From Pseudomonas sp. PDM05 (GTDB taxonomy: Bacteria > Pseudomonadota > Gammaproteobacteria > Pseudomonadales > Pseudomonadaceae): a DNA stretch of 64,000 nucleotides. Each line of letters opens with the position of its first letter. Position 1 is the stretch's first letter. The stretch covers positions 1 through 64,000 of the forward strand of contig NZ_JACVAC010000020.1 in NCBI RefSeq assembly GCF_014851685.1. Direction: 5' to 3'. Of this stretch, positions 63,095 to 64,000 are shown piece by piece. The notes below the pieces were generated by a model. That model worked only from the letters and a program-made list of their open reading frames with translations. It searched no databases and had not been told where the DNA came from. Made by a program: the position numbers and the translations under genes.

Positions 63095-64000
63095 ACAGGC
63101 GTTGCATGGGGATGATACTGGCGCTGTTGCTGGGTAACTCACTGGTCGCCGGCGCCGATGCCGGCCGCCAACAGGTGCTGGTCGCACTGCCGGCCGTGTA
63201 TGCACTCACCTCGGCGCTCAGCGACGGCACGGCAATCGAGGTCGTGCGCGTGCCACAAGCGGCCGCAGTGCCCATGGAAAGCCAGGCCAACGCACTGTCG
63301 CGCCTGGACGCCGGGGTGTTCCAACGGGCCGTCGCCGTGGTCACCCTGGGCAGCCTGTGGCGGGCAGACCCGCTTTATGCCGCCGCCCGGCGCCACAACC
63401 TGCGGATCGTCGAGATCGATGCCGCACACTCCTGGGACAGCATCAAGCCCGGCGTCGCCGTGACCCGCGTGCCATCGAATGACGTACCGTGGGCAGCCCC
63501 CCAGGAGGCCGATGGCGGCCAGTCGCCCTATGCCTGGCTCGGGCCGGTCAACGCCATGCGCATGTCGGCGATTATCGCCGCAGACCTGGCGCGCCTGTCC
63601 CCTGCAGATGCGCCCCGCATCACACGCAACCTGGCGGCACTCGAAGGCCGTTTGCGTGCGCTCAAGGCCGAGTATGGCGCCCGACTGGTGCAAATCCCGG
63701 ACCTGCGCGTGCTGTCACTGGCCAATGAGTTCATCTATCTGTTCGGCGAGTTCGGCATCTATGTCGACGGTTGGTTCGTCCGGCAGGACATTGACTGGAG
63801 CGACGCCGACCGCACGGCACTGACCCGTTATCTGCGCGAGCGTGAGATTCGCGTGGTGGTCCACAAATGGGCGCCGGACGCCCGGATCGTCCAGGCCATC
63901 GAGGACGCAGGCGCACACCTGCTGATCCTCGACACGGGCAACCCGGGCATGCTCGCCGACCCGGCCAACAGCTACGACGCCCTTGTAGTTTCAAACCTGA
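63091..64000 (+). CDS. Second metal-ABC binding protein, ligand histidines replaced (3' end outside window)
   Basis: 303 residues are visible and the frame stays open to the window end. It has a signal peptide (cleavage near GADA). The fold pattern is that of ZnuA-type proteins (VPQAAAVPMESQANALSRLD, ANEFIYLFGEFGIYVDGW and IRVVVHKWAPDARIVQAI). At the positions of the three metal-binding histidines it has Met (VPMES), Tyr (SPYAWL) and Asn (ANEFIY). It may bind another ligand or not transport metal at all. Coupled to the permease gene by an ATGA overlap. Confidence 0.82.
   Translation, partial: MNRRCMGMILALLLGNSLVAGADAGRQQVLVALPAVYALTSALSDGTAIEVVRVPQAAAVPMESQANALSRLDAGVFQRAVAVVTLGSLWRADPLYAAARRHNLRIVEIDAAHSWDSIKPGVAVTRVPSNDVPWAAPQEADGGQSPYAWLGPVNAMRMSAIIAADLARLSPADAPRITRNLAALEGRLRALKAEYGARLVQIPDLRVLSLANEFIYLFGEFGIYVDGWFVRQDIDWSDADRTALTRYLREREIRVVVHKWAPDARIVQAIEDAGAHLLILDTGNPGMLADPANSYDALVVSNL

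Overview
The window looks like chromosomal DNA of a fluorescent-group Pseudomonas. The GC content is high, spacing is compact, a REP/REPIN array is present, and several genes have familiar Pseudomonas architectures (DUF1652, the polyamine oxidase/PotF pair, pgm, pirin). No tRNA, rRNA, CRISPR array, transposase or integrase was found. Most of the window is accessory catabolism: sensing, uptake and oxidation of nitrogenous and aromatic compounds.

Layout: (1) 1-851, tandem REPIN array with an exact 163-bp period. (2) 0.87-4.65 kb, minus-strand polyamine-type operon (AraC regulator, FAD oxidase, cupin, PotF-like binding protein). (3) 4.9-10.3 kb, housekeeping stretch (DUF1652, SF1 helicase, pirin, phosphoglucomutase) punctuated by single REP hairpins. 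(4) 10.4-13.3 kb, a MocR-type regulator with an unrecognised 478-residue protein, followed by 713 bp without a gene. (5) 14-16.3 kb, quinone-oxidoreductase-like enzyme divergent from a LysR regulator. (6) 16.4-19.8 kb, a recombination scar: mmsA lacking its 5' end is joined tail-on to the 3' end of a polyamine-type ABC permease, followed by an intact acuR-acuI pair with two palindromic operators. (7) 19.9-24.7 kb, amine-type operon (ornithine-cyclodeaminase-like, RidA, FAD oxidase, alpha/beta hydrolase) with a divergent AraC. (8) 24.9-28.3 kb, two-component system and an ABC transmembrane protein with no ATPase domain. (9) 28.3-38.7 kb, nine-gene aromatic-type operon with a divergent IclR. (10) 38.7-56 kb, two amine/amino-acid modules with duplicated APC permeases, two porins, two class III aminotransferases, two aldehyde dehydrogenases, a chemoreceptor, cytochrome b561 and an EutR-like AraC regulator. 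(11) 56.2-64 kb, a ten-gene operon of secreted and membrane proteins of unknown function running into a zinc/manganese-type ABC transporter with two binding proteins; the last gene is cut by the window end.

The most interesting result is a 15-bp motif, consensus GCCGATTYGGGCTAC, found six times. Each copy points towards a gene start and is followed 20-21 nt later by a plausible -10 hexamer. It precedes both APC permeases, the chemoreceptor, the aminotransferase-ALDH operon, a porin, and the 56-64 kb metal-ABC operon. This predicts one activator, most simply the AraC protein at 49925-50887, that turns on outer-membrane entry, inner-membrane uptake, chemotaxis, transamination, aldehyde oxidation and an unusual metal-transport/hydrolase operon together. 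I know of no description of such a regulon; the substrate cannot be told from sequence alone.
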